A stretch of DNA of 64,000 nt from Bacteroidota bacterium (GTDB lineage: Bacteria; Bacteroidota; Bacteroidia; UBA8524), in NCBI GenBank assembly GCA_008933805.1, contig WBUH01000003.1:124001-188000 (forward strand), written 5' to 3'. A model generated the notes under the pieces. It ran no database searches, was not told the DNA's origin, and saw only the letters and a list, made by a program, of their open reading frames with translations. Every line of letters starts with the position of its first letter. Within the stretch, counting starts at the first letter, position 1. Shown one piece after another: positions 8,012 through 16,993 of this stretch. A program made the translations under genes and the position numbers.

Positions 8012-10201
8012 ATGACGCTGCTCGGATTTGTAAGATTAGTGATAAAGAGGCTCCCGTGGCTCATCATATTCCCGGGATTATTAGCAGGTTTGGTGTTTTA
8101 CCTAACAAAAAACCTTAGCAAAGAATACATTTCATCCACCATACTTTATACGGGTATCGCTTCAGGTGTTAACATCACCGATGGTGGCGAAAACCGTATG
8201 GATTACTTTGCGGTAAATACGGCCTTTGATAACCTTATCACCACCATAAAATCAAGAGAAACTCTTGAAGAGGTGGGCATGAAAATGTTGGCGCTGCACT
8301 TGTTGCAAAACAAGCCTGATGTAACCATTATTAACGAAAAGAGTTTTAAAAAGCTGCAAGAGTTAGTATCGGATTCGCTTCGGAAGGTACTTGTAGTGCC
8401 TGGTAATATTGATTCTACGTTTGCACGCATTGAACGTATTCGCTCATCTGCCAGCCGTAACCCAATAGCTGATATCATCAACTCAGGTACTTCGCATTAT
8501 TCGGTACACAGTATTCTTGGTCGTTTGACGGTAATGCGCAAAATGAACAGCGATATGCTTGAAATGGCCTTTAGGGCTGATGACCAAGCTGTGTGTATGT
8601 ATACATTACGTTTTTTAACCATAGTTGCCAAGCACCGCTATCGCTCTGTAAAAGGTTCTGAAAACCAAAACGTAATACGCTATTTTGAAGAACAGTTGCG
8701 CCGCGCTTTGGTTGATTTGCGTGCTGCCGAAGACCGTTTGAAAAACTTCGGGGTGCAAAACCGTATTATCAACTACCACGAACAATCAAAATATATTGCT
8801 GAAAGTAAGGAGCACATGACTACTGATTACTACAAAGAAGTCATGCATTTTGGTGCATCAAAAGCGGCATTGGAGCGTTTAGAGAAAAAGCTTGACGACC
8901 GTGAGATTGTGGTAGGTAATTACAAAGACTTATTGACTAAACGGCAAGAATTGGCAATTGCCAACCGTAAACTGGCCAATGCTAAAGTATATGGCGAAGC
9001 TCCTGAACTTATTGAGGAGCTTGAGTACGAGGTAGAGACTCTACAAGAAGAGATGCGCCAGCTTGCCAAACAGTATTACAAACTGAACAATACAGTAGAA
9101 AGCGTACCTCAACAAGAGTTATTGGGCGAATGGCTGAACAAAGTAATCGAGTACGAAGAATCTTCGGCAAGGATTACGGTGTTTGAAAAACGCTTGAAAG
9201 AATACGACCAGATTTATGACGAGTTTGCACCTTTAGGCTCAGAAGTTACCCGTCTTGAGCGTAATGTGGATGTAACTGAAAAAGAATACCTGTCAATCCT
9301 GCACGGTTTAAACCTTGCCAACCTGCGCCAGCAAAACCTTGAAATGGCTAACTCGCTTACCATTATGGACGAGCCGTTTTATCCGCTTACTCCCCAAGCG
9401 TCTAAACGTATGATAATGATTATCGCATCGTTTATTGCGGGTGCGGTATTGTTATTGGCGTTGTTTGTGGCTCAGGAAATTTTAGACCAAGCTGTACGAA
9501 CTCCTGAAAAAGCGGTTAAATCATCAGGGCTTACTCTTGCAGGGGCATTGCCTGCCTTGCGTAAGGTAAAGTCGAAAGTAATAGTAGAGCAGGTAGAGCA
9601 ATCGCTTACCGAGCAACTGATTACCAGTATCACCATTGCTTTAAAAGAAGCCGAAAAGAAAAGTACCTATTACCAAATAAATACATTTAGTGCCCGCCAA
9701 GGCGATGGAAAAACATGGCTGAATCAGCGTATTGCCAACCGCTTTGCCCAAATAGGAAATAAGGTGTTGTATTTGTACCCTGAAACTTCTCCGTTAGGCT
9801 CGATAGAACTTGATGAACGCGTTGTGGCCATACCTTACGAGGTTAACGGCGGCTTTTTTGCAACCGATGGCATACAGGCATTACTTGCAGGAAAAGGCTA
9901 TAACAGTTTTGAGTTTGGGTATGTGTTTTTAGAAATTCCCTTCCTCTCTCACAACACCGTACCGTATGATTTAGTGGCACAAGCCCACGTTTCATTATTG
10001 GTGATGAATGCCGAACGCTCATGGACAACTGCCCACGAACGCGTAGTAGGCTTATATGAAAAGGCTGCAAAAAATAAAGTGATGCTGGTGCTAAACCGCG
10101 TTACTCCTGAAATGCTTGAAAGTGTTTATGGCGAGATACCCAAACACCGCTCACCACTTAGACGCATTATTAAACGGATTTTAAGCAGAGGGGCTATATA
10201 A
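8012..10201 (+). CDS. Wzz-like polysaccharide co-polymerase with degenerate tyrosine-kinase domain
   Basis: A 729-residue inner-membrane protein. A first helix lies at about residues 13-32, a long coiled-coil periplasmic part follows, then a proline-rich stretch (PFYPLTPQASKR) and the second helix at about 466-490, as in Wzz chain-length regulators. The cytosolic part (about 545-729) resembles a BY-kinase: SARQGDGKT at about 560 fits Walker A, but the usual D-x-D Walker A' site is replaced by LYPETS and there is no tyrosine cluster at the C-terminus. It probably sets polymer length and links the polymerase to the outer-membrane protein encoded 3 bases upstream. Kinase activity is doubtful. 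Confidence 0.87.
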   Translation: MTLLGFVRLVIKRLPWLIIFPGLLAGLVFYLTKNLSKEYISSTILYTGIASGVNITDGGENRMDYFAVNTAFDNLITTIKSRETLEEVGMKMLALHLLQNKPDVTIINEKSFKKLQELVSDSLRKVLVVPGNIDSTFARIERIRSSASRNPIADIINSGTSHYSVHSILGRLTVMRKMNSDMLEMAFRADDQAVCMYTLRFLTIVAKHRYRSVKGSENQNVIRYFEEQLRRALVDLRAAEDRLKNFGVQNRIINYHEQSKYIAESKEHMTTDYYKEVMHFGASKAALERLEKKLDDREIVVGNYKDLLTKRQELAIANRKLANAKVYGEAPELIEELEYEVETLQEEMRQLAKQYYKLNNTVESVPQQELLGEWLNKVIEYEESSARITVFEKRLKEYDQIYDEFAPLGSEVTRLERNVDVTEKEYLSILHGLNLANLRQQNLEMANSLTIMDEPFYPLTPQASKRMIMIIASFIAGAVLLLALFVAQEILDQAVRTPEKAVKSSGLTLAGALPALRKVKSKVIVEQVEQSLTEQLITSITIALKEAEKKSTYYQINTFSARQGDGKTWLNQRIANRFAQIGNKVLYLYPETSPLGSIELDERVVAIPYEVNGGFFATDGIQALLAGKGYNSFEFGYVFLEIPFLSHNTVPYDLVAQAHVSLLVMNAERSWTTAHERVVGLYEKAAKNKVMLVLNRVTPEMLESVYGEIPKHRSPLRRIIKRILSRGAI

Positions 10202-10217
10202 TCCCAAACAAATACCC

Positions 10218-11546
10218 ATGTGGCAACGGCTAAAACATATTATGCAAAGCAATGCATTTGCATCGCTGGCAGGCAATGGAATGGGTGCTGTATTGGGAAT
10301 TGGTACACTTGCTATACAAGCCCGCACGCTTAGCAAGAATGACTTGGGAAGCTGGCTGGTTTTTATCACCACCTTTACTCTTTTTGATGTAATCCGTTCG
10401 GGACTAATTCTAAATCCCGTTATCCGTAACATGGCCGGTGCCAAAACACAAGGCGAGCAGCAAACCATAGCCGGTGCGGCTTGGCAATTGTGTGTATTGT
10501 TTACCGCAATTGCCGTTGCAGTGTTCACGTTACCGGGGGTTGCCTTTTACGGTTGGTTTGCAAGTCTTGATATGGGCTTTTTTGTACAGTGGTTCTGGCT
10601 ATTGGCCGTTATCACCTTGCCCCACAACCTTGCTACCTGGTTTTTAAATGCTTCGCAGCAATTTAAAAAAGTACAATGGGTACGTATTCTTAACCAAGCT
10701 TTGTTTTTAGGTTTCAACATTGCCAATTTCAGCCTCAATTTGGGGATTGATTATATTTTTTGGGGCTTTGTCATCAGCCAGTTAGCTACATCGTTACTTA
10801 CACTTATTCTTGGCTGGAGCCGCATTACTGATTTTAGTAAAGGAGATAAACCTACCCGCCAAAAACTATTCAGTTTTGGCAAGTATAGCATGCTTACCCT
10901 ACTGGTTTCAAACCTGTTACGCAGCAGCGATACTTACATTTTAGGGCTGCTGCTGGGGCCTGTGGCGGTGAGTATTTATAATATTCCCCAGCGTTTGTTG
11001 CAAATTTTTGAAATGCCGATAAGTGCCATCAGTATTACGCGACTGCCCATACTGGCAGGATTGCACAGCCATGGCAAGGAAGAGGAACTGACCAATGAGT
11101 TTCACAAAAGTGCAGGCGTATTGTGGTTGGGCATAATACCCGTAGCATTGTTATGCTTTATTTTTGCTGAACCTTTAGTGATTTTGCTGGGTGGAGAAGG
11201 CTTTCGCGAGTCGTCCTCGGTACTGCGTTTTTTTGCTGTTTATGCTGCTTTCCTTCCGCTTGAAAGGTATAGCGGTATTGGTTTAGATGTGGTGAATCAA
11301 CCCCGTTTAAATCTGATAAAAGTGATACTTATGCTTGCTGTAAACATAGCAGGCGATTTTGCCGCCATCTACCTGTTTCCTAATGCCCCTGTGGCTGCGG
11401 TAGCGGGCATTTCGGTAATTACATTTGGCAGCGGAGTATTGCTGGGTTACAGCTTTTTGGGTAAACACATGAAGTTTTCATTTTCAGGCATTATAAGCAG
11501 CGGGTGGCAACAAATCGCCTCGCTGGCAGGCAAATTAAAGAGATAA
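10218..11546 (+). CDS. Wzx-like polysaccharide flippase
   Basis: A 442-residue integral membrane protein with about twelve hydrophobic segments and the N-terminal SLAGNGMGAVLGIGTLAIQ typical of oligosaccharide flippases of the MVF/PST superfamily. It should carry the lipid-linked repeat unit across the inner membrane. The segment YSMLTLLVSNLLRSSDTYIL in the middle is the usual start of the second half. The gene lies 16 bases after the co-polymerase gene and 5 bases before the likely start of the polymerase gene, in one operon. Confidence 0.88.
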   Translation: MWQRLKHIMQSNAFASLAGNGMGAVLGIGTLAIQARTLSKNDLGSWLVFITTFTLFDVIRSGLILNPVIRNMAGAKTQGEQQTIAGAAWQLCVLFTAIAVAVFTLPGVAFYGWFASLDMGFFVQWFWLLAVITLPHNLATWFLNASQQFKKVQWVRILNQALFLGFNIANFSLNLGIDYIFWGFVISQLATSLLTLILGWSRITDFSKGDKPTRQKLFSFGKYSMLTLLVSNLLRSSDTYILGLLLGPVAVSIYNIPQRLLQIFEMPISAISITRLPILAGLHSHGKEEELTNEFHKSAGVLWLGIIPVALLCFIFAEPLVILLGGEGFRESSSVLRFFAVYAAFLPLERYSGIGLDVVNQPRLNLIKVILMLAVNIAGDFAAIYLFPNAPVAAVAGISVITFGSGVLLGYSFLGKHMKFSFSGIISSGWQQIASLAGKLKR

Positions 11547-11551
11547 ACACC

Positions 11552-13009
11552 GTGGGAGAAAAAAACAGCTTATTCCGTGTATTGTGGCTGGCCCTTATTT
11601 TGGGTTTAGCGGCAGCCGGTTTGGCTTTTCTCATCACATCGGGCGGATTGGAAACCGCGGGCATATTTATTGTGCTGCCCATTGCTATTGGATTTGCAGC
11701 TATATGTATTGCAAAGCCCAAAACCGGACTTTTAATTTACCTGCATACCAGTTTCTTCAACAACGGACTTTTCAGGTTCTTCCCGCCTTCTATCCCCTAC
11801 GGGTTGATGATTGATGCCATACTGGGGGTATGCGTGCTGGGTACTTTCTTTAGTGTTGACAAAAAAGACTTAAAACGAGCCAACAATCCACTGGTTTGGA
11901 TAGTTGTAGTTTGGTTTTTATATACCCTTTTTCAGCTTGTAAACCCCGAAGCACGAAGCAAAGAAGCATGGTTTTATGCTGTGCGGGGGGTATCAATGTA
12001 CTGGGTACAAACCCTGCCCCTTTTATTTATATGGATGCACAAGCGCGAAGACATGGAGAAGTTCATCCGCATTTGGCTGGGCTGGTCGTTTGTGGCTGCT
12101 TTGTGGGGTTTTAAACAACAATACATCGGCCTTGCAGGGGGCGAAGTAAAATGGCTTGAAGAAGGCGCAAAAGACACCCACATACTGATGGGTAAACTCC
12201 GTAGTTTCTCCTTTTACTCCGATGCGGGACAGTTTGGTGCAGCAATGGCGCATTGTGCATTGTACTGCATCATATTAGGCATGGGTGTAAAAGATACCCG
12301 ACGGCGACTTATATACGGCGGGTTGGGCTTTATTTACTTTTGGGGATTTGCAGTGGCAGGAAGTCGGGGACCGTTATTTGTTATCGCCGCAGGATTTTTG
12401 ATGTACCTGTTTTTGGTGCGGAATTTCAGGGTACTTGCAGTTGGTTTGGTGGCAGGGGCTTGCGCCTTTATCGTGCTTAAATACACCACTGTAGGGCAAG
12501 GTAACTACCAAATACAACGGATGCGTACCGCGCTCGACCCTCAGGATGCTTCGTTTCAGGTGCGTCTTGAAAACCAAGCAAAACTTAGGGTATATTTAGC
12601 TTCACGACCTATAGGAGGGGGTATTGGTGCCGGTGGTAACTGGGGTAAACGATTCACCCCCGGAACATTCCTTGCTGAAACTGCATTGGATAGCTGGTAT
12701 GTGAAAATTTGGGTTGAAACAGGCGTAATAGGCCTTTGGATGCACATTTTGCAAATAGTAATTATACTTTACTACGGTTTCCGAAAAGTCTTTTTCTTAA
12801 ACGATAACGAGCTGCGGCTCAAAACCATTGCCCTGCTCTGCGGGTTCTTTGGGGTTGCGGTAGCCAGCTACGGAAACCAAGTATTCGGGCAATTACCTAC
12901 TTCAACCGTTTTATATTTCAGCATGGTATTCTTTTATTTGTGTGACGAATGGGATATACCCGACGATGAAGTAAAAAAGCCCGAACCTGAACGCAATTTA
13001 ATGTGGTAA
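11552..13009 (+). CDS. O-antigen ligase / polymerase-like protein (Wzy_C family)
   Basis: A polytopic membrane protein of 485 residues with a long periplasmic loop before the last helices. The loop contains YLASRPIGGGIGAGGN and TALDSWYVKIWVETGVIGL, which is the conserved part of the O-antigen ligase/polymerase family. In this locus it most likely polymerises the exported repeat units. Two GTG starts are possible: 11504, inside the flippase gene, or 11552, 5 bases after its stop; 11552 puts the first helix close to the N-terminus and is preferred. The end overlaps the next gene by 7 bases. Confidence 0.87.
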   Translation: MGEKNSLFRVLWLALILGLAAAGLAFLITSGGLETAGIFIVLPIAIGFAAICIAKPKTGLLIYLHTSFFNNGLFRFFPPSIPYGLMIDAILGVCVLGTFFSVDKKDLKRANNPLVWIVVVWFLYTLFQLVNPEARSKEAWFYAVRGVSMYWVQTLPLLFIWMHKREDMEKFIRIWLGWSFVAALWGFKQQYIGLAGGEVKWLEEGAKDTHILMGKLRSFSFYSDAGQFGAAMAHCALYCIILGMGVKDTRRRLIYGGLGFIYFWGFAVAGSRGPLFVIAAGFLMYLFLVRNFRVLAVGLVAGACAFIVLKYTTVGQGNYQIQRMRTALDPQDASFQVRLENQAKLRVYLASRPIGGGIGAGGNWGKRFTPGTFLAETALDSWYVKIWVETGVIGLWMHILQIVIILYYGFRKVFFLNDNELRLKTIALLCGFFGVAVASYGNQVFGQLPTSTVLYFSMVFFYLCDEWDIPDDEVKKPEPERNLMW

Positions 13010-13914
13010 CCTCTACACCTTTAGTAAGCATCATTACCGTAAACTATAACGGGGCCGAACACACCCTTGCTTTGTTGGATAGTTTACAAAAAATATCCTA
13101 TCCTGCTATTGAGGTATGGGTGGTGGATAATGGCAGCCACGAAAACCCTGACGTTATCACCCAAAAACACCCTTGGGTGCATTTGGTAAAAAGTACCCAA
13201 AACTTAGGTTTTGCGGGGGGTAATAACTTAGCATTAAAACAAGCCACGGGTAAATATTGCCTGCTGATAAACAACGATACCGAAGTACCTGCCGGATTTT
13301 TAGAACCGTTGGTAGAGAAACTTGAAACCGACGCAAAGTGCGGTTGTGTAAGCCCAAAACTGGTATACAGTTATGCCCCCGACACTATGCAATATGCAGG
13401 CAGTTTTGGGTTTAATGTATATACAGGACGTGCATTTGCAAGGGGCAGCAAAGAAAAAGACGAAGGCCAATACAACGGTACCGAGAAAACCGAGATTGCA
13501 CACGGTGCAGCAATGATGTTTCCTACACGTTTGCTTAAAGAAATCGGTTTGATGGCTGAGTTGTACTTTTTGTACTACGAGGAGATTGATTACTGCGAAC
13601 GTATAAAGCGCGCAGGGTATGAGATTTGGTATGTGGGCAGCTCTACCGTGTATCACAAAGAGAGCATGAGTACGGGCAAAAAAAGCCCCCTCAAAACTTA
13701 TTACCTGACCCGAAACCGCCTGCTTTTTGTGCGCAGAAACTTTAGCGGTTTGGCTAAATTATCCAGCGTATTGTTTTTTTATTTCGCCGCTATTCCTAAA
13801 AATTTAGTAACATTGGTAGTAAGAAAGGAGTGGAAATTAATTGTTCCTTTGCTGAGAGCTGCGTTTTGGAACTTAACGCACCACAACATACATACAAACG
13901 AGATTCTTAAATGA
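13003..13914 (+). CDS. Glycosyltransferase family 2 (rhamnosyltransferase-like)
   Basis: A 303-residue GT-A enzyme without strong membrane helices. Visible motifs are VSIITVNYNG at the N-terminus, VDNGSHENPD, the donor-site NNDTEVP in place of D-x-D, and FLYYEEIDYCERIKRAGYE, which holds the E-E-D-x-x-R-x-x-x-x-G acceptor-site pattern of the RfbF/WcaE-like group. It should add one sugar to the lipid-linked repeat. The GTG start at 13003 overlaps the preceding gene's end by 7 bases, and its own TGA overlaps the next ATG (ATGA), so translation is coupled on both sides. Confidence 0.9.
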   Translation: MVTSTPLVSIITVNYNGAEHTLALLDSLQKISYPAIEVWVVDNGSHENPDVITQKHPWVHLVKSTQNLGFAGGNNLALKQATGKYCLLINNDTEVPAGFLEPLVEKLETDAKCGCVSPKLVYSYAPDTMQYAGSFGFNVYTGRAFARGSKEKDEGQYNGTEKTEIAHGAAMMFPTRLLKEIGLMAELYFLYYEEIDYCERIKRAGYEIWYVGSSTVYHKESMSTGKKSPLKTYYLTRNRLLFVRRNFSGLAKLSSVLFFYFAAIPKNLVTLVVRKEWKLIVPLLRAAFWNLTHHNIHTNEILK

Positions 13915-15086
13915 TTATATTACAAATACTTGCATTGATCTTATTGCTATATGTCGGCTTCAACGTAGTTTATATGCTGATATATGCCCTTGCAGGTTTG
14001 TTTTACCGAAGGCCCCATTTCCCCGAGCGCGAACCGCAAGTTACCTTTTGCGTGATGGTGCCTGCATACAAAGGCGACAATGTGATTATAAACACTGTAA
14101 CCGAAAACCTAAAACAAAGCTACCCCAATCACTTATACGACATTTATGTAATTGCCGACAGTTTTAAGCCTGAAACACTGGAAGAGCTTAAAAAATACAA
14201 TGTGCGGGTAATTGAAGTACAATTTGAAAACAGTACCAAAGCCAAAGCCATCAACAAGGCGTTTGAAATAATTGAAGAGAAATACGATTACGTGGTATTG
14301 CTTGACGTTGACAACATTATGGAGCCTGCATTTTTGCAAAAACTGAACGACCGTTTGGTAAACAACGTGCAAATATTGCAAGCCCACCGTACTGCGCTTA
14401 ATACTAATACCTCGTACGCATTGTTGGATGCCATCAGCGAGGAAATAAGCAACCATATTTTCCGCAAAGGGCACGCTGCATTAGGGTTTTCTAGTGCATT
14501 AATCGGCTCAGGCAAGGCAGCCGGGTTCAGGTTTTTTAAAGACATTATGAGCACTATTGATGCTGTAGGTGGCTTTGATAAAGAACTGGAACTGAAAATA
14601 TTAAAACAACGCATCAAAATGTATTACTTAGAAGATGCGTATGTATATGACGAGAAAGTAGAAAAGGCCGATGTGTTCCAAAACCAACGTCGCCGTTGGC
14701 TTTCGGCACAGGTGTACTACCTGCGTAAAAACTTCTTTTCAGGCATTACCCAACTGTTTTACGGCAATTTTGATTACGCCGATAAAATTATGCAGTACAT
14801 GCTGTTTCCAAAACTGCTGTTGTTGGGTTCATTGTTCATCATCACCCCTGTAGTTTACTTTTCAGGTCTTCCCTTGTATAGCAGTGCGTGGATAGTGTTG
14901 TTGGTGTTAAACATCATTACCCTTGCCATATCTGTACCCTCTCGCTTTTATACTGCACAAACTGCACAAGCAGTGCTTACCCTGCCTAAGGCGTTTTTCT
15001 TGTTCTTTAGCAACTTGTTTAAACTAAAAGGGGCCAATAAAAAATTCATTCACACCCCGCACGGGCAGAAAGAGGCAAAACCATGA
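13911..15086 (+). CDS. Membrane-bound glycosyltransferase family 2
   Basis: A 391-residue enzyme with an N-terminal helix (about 3-28), a GT-A domain and two C-terminal helices. Catalytic features: VPAYKGDNVI, DSFKPETLE, the D-x-D-like LLDVDNIMEP, and NQRRRWLSAQ, the Q-x-x-R-W motif of processive or membrane-attached GT2 enzymes. Its ATG overlaps the previous TGA and its own TGA overlaps the next ATG. The topology resembles cellulose/hyaluronan synthase relatives, but it lacks the extra helices of a full synthase, so it probably adds a sugar on the cytosolic face. Substrates are unknown. Confidence 0.89.
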   Translation: MIILQILALILLLYVGFNVVYMLIYALAGLFYRRPHFPEREPQVTFCVMVPAYKGDNVIINTVTENLKQSYPNHLYDIYVIADSFKPETLEELKKYNVRVIEVQFENSTKAKAINKAFEIIEEKYDYVVLLDVDNIMEPAFLQKLNDRLVNNVQILQAHRTALNTNTSYALLDAISEEISNHIFRKGHAALGFSSALIGSGKAAGFRFFKDIMSTIDAVGGFDKELELKILKQRIKMYYLEDAYVYDEKVEKADVFQNQRRRWLSAQVYYLRKNFFSGITQLFYGNFDYADKIMQYMLFPKLLLLGSLFIITPVVYFSGLPLYSSAWIVLLVLNIITLAISVPSRFYTAQTAQAVLTLPKAFFLFFSNLFKLKGANKKFIHTPHGQKEAKP

Positions 15087-16210
15087 GGATAGGGATTGAA
15101 GCACAACGCCTTTTTCGGAAGAAAAAACACGGTATGGATATCGTGGCGCTTGAACTGATAAAAGCGTTGCAAAAGATAGATACCGGCCATGAGTTTGTTG
15201 TGTTTGTAAGACCCGATACGGATGATAAAGTAATAACCCCCGGTGCTAATTTTGAAATAGTTAGGGTAGAAGGTTCCCCCTACCCCGTTTGGGAACAGTT
15301 TAAACTACCTCCTGCTGTAAAAAAATACGGTATTGATGTGCTGCATTGCACCGCCAATACTGCACCGCTAAACAGTTCAGCCCCAATAATTACTACCCTG
15401 CACGATATCATCTACCTTGAAAAACTGAATCTTACACAAGGCAGTATGTATCAGCGTATTGGAAACTTATACCGCCGCTGGAATGTGCCCCGTACAGTAA
15501 AAAAGAGTAAAATTATCACCACTGTATCTAACTTTGAACGTAAACGCATTTTAGACCATTTCAACCTGCCCGAAGAAAAGGTAGTAACGGTGTACAATGC
15601 GGTTGGGTCTCACTTTAAAAAGATTACCGACCCAACTGAATTGGAACGGGTGAAAAAGAAGTATAACCTGCCCGACGAATACTTGTTTTTTTTAGGAAAT
15701 ACCGACCCAAAAAAGAATGTTCGCGGGGTGCTGGCTGCGCTGGCAATACTGAAACAACAAGGCAAGTTACGTTTGCCCGTTGTGATGCCCGACCTTGACA
15801 GTTTGTATCTAACCCAAATCTTAAACGACATAAAAGCCCCCGATTTGGCAAACGATATTGTACTGTGCGGCTACATACCCAATGTAGAAATACCTGCTGT
15901 GTATAGCCGTGCCGTATTGTTCTTATACCCTTCGCTGCGCGAAAGTTTCGGGATACCTTTGCTGGAAGCAATGGCTTGCGGAGTGCCCGTGGTTACCTCA
16001 AACTCATCGCCAATGACTGAGGTGGCCGGCAATGCAGCACTTTACGCCGAAGCCGCCGAACCCGAATCGATAGCCGATAATATTGATATGTTGTTGAACA
16101 ACGAGCAATACAGGCAACAGTTAATTGAGTTTGGTATGGAGCGGATTAAGTTGTTTTCTTGGGAAAACACAGCACGCCAAATGTTAAGCCTCTACGAAAA
16201 AATAGTATAA
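15083..16210 (+). CDS. Glycosyltransferase family 4 (GT-B)
   Basis: A 375-residue GT4 enzyme. The N-terminal domain starts MRIGIEAQRLFRKKKHGMDI, the interdomain region has YLFFLGNTDPKKNVRGVL, and the C-terminal donor site has LYPSLRESFGIPLLEAMACG followed by VPVVTS, the E-S-F-G-I-P-L-L-E-A-M-A-x-G-x-P pattern of mannosyl- and other retaining transferases. It is translationally coupled to the preceding gene through ATGA. It should act on the same cytosolic lipid-linked oligosaccharide as its neighbours; sugar identity is not readable. Confidence 0.92.
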   Translation: MRIGIEAQRLFRKKKHGMDIVALELIKALQKIDTGHEFVVFVRPDTDDKVITPGANFEIVRVEGSPYPVWEQFKLPPAVKKYGIDVLHCTANTAPLNSSAPIITTLHDIIYLEKLNLTQGSMYQRIGNLYRRWNVPRTVKKSKIITTVSNFERKRILDHFNLPEEKVVTVYNAVGSHFKKITDPTELERVKKKYNLPDEYLFFLGNTDPKKNVRGVLAALAILKQQGKLRLPVVMPDLDSLYLTQILNDIKAPDLANDIVLCGYIPNVEIPAVYSRAVLFLYPSLRESFGIPLLEAMACGVPVVTSNSSPMTEVAGNAALYAEAAEPESIADNIDMLLNNEQYRQQLIEFGMERIKLFSWENTARQMLSLYEKIV

Positions 16211-16228
16211 CAAGATAGTAAACTACCT

Positions 16229-16984
16229 ATGAAGGATTATTACAAATACACCGGATACACTTACGTTGAAGAGTTTAAACGCCTAGATTTTATTGTAGGA
16301 CAAGTGCAAAAAAACGTAACACCTCCTGCCAAAATATTAGATATCGGTTGCGGTAATGGTAACCTATCGATGGTACTTGGCAGTTTGGGATATGAAGTAA
16401 AAGGTATTGATGTGGATGATACCTCGATAGAAACTGCTAAAAAAAATAATACGTTTACTAACGTGAGTTTTGATGTAGCCGATGCAAACAAATTCACCAT
16501 GAATGATGAGTTTGATTTGATTGTGTGTACTGAAGTTTTGGAACACTTAACCGTGCCCGATGAGTTGGTACAATCGGCATACAGGATATTAAAACCGGGC
16601 GGTACTATGATTGTTACCGTACCCAACGGTTTTGGCCCCCGCGAAGCCTTGATGACCAAACCCATGCAATGGATGATGCGCAACGGCCACACCGATACAT
16701 TGCTTAAAATTAAACGCTTTTTTGGCTATAAACATGCTACCCACCAAAGCAGCAACCCCGATTTGACGCACATACAGTTTTTTACCCGCAAATCGTTGTA
16801 TAAGATGATGCAAAATGCAGGGTTTAAATTTATGGCCTTTGGTAAATCTAATTTCTTAGACCAAGTATTCCCCTTTTCGTTGGTGGCTAAACGTGTAAAA
16901 GCCCTACAGAAAATTGACAGTAAAGTGGCCGACATTTTGCCTCCTGCCTGTACCAACGGTTTTTATACCTCGTGGAAAAAGTAG
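16229..16984 (+). CDS. Class I SAM-dependent methyltransferase
   Basis: A 251-residue soluble protein. Motif I is ILDIGCGNGNLSMVL, the acidic ribose-binding position is GIDVDD, motif II is LIVCTEVLEHL and motif III is LKPGGTMIVTVPN, all standard for Methyltransf_11/23 enzymes. Located 18 bases after a glycosyltransferase gene and 9 before another, it probably methylates a sugar or caps the polymer; capping by methyl groups is known to end chains in some O-antigens, so a role in chain termination is possible but not shown here. Confidence 0.88.
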   Translation: MKDYYKYTGYTYVEEFKRLDFIVGQVQKNVTPPAKILDIGCGNGNLSMVLGSLGYEVKGIDVDDTSIETAKKNNTFTNVSFDVADANKFTMNDEFDLIVCTEVLEHLTVPDELVQSAYRILKPGGTMIVTVPNGFGPREALMTKPMQWMMRNGHTDTLLKIKRFFGYKHATHQSSNPDLTHIQFFTRKSLYKMMQNAGFKFMAFGKSNFLDQVFPFSLVAKRVKALQKIDSKVADILPPACTNGFYTSWKK

Positions 16985-16993
16985 CTGCCCCTT

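Noticed and set aside
11504-11551. Longer N-terminus of the O-antigen ligase-like protein from GTG 11504
   Set aside because: It would add 16 polar residues encoded by the end of the flippase gene; GTG 11552 directly after the flippase stop gives the normal start with the first helix.
16261-16692. Minus-strand 143-codon frame inside the methyltransferase gene
   Set aside because: Lies wholly antisense to a well-supported gene, with no domain; a shadow of the coding strand.
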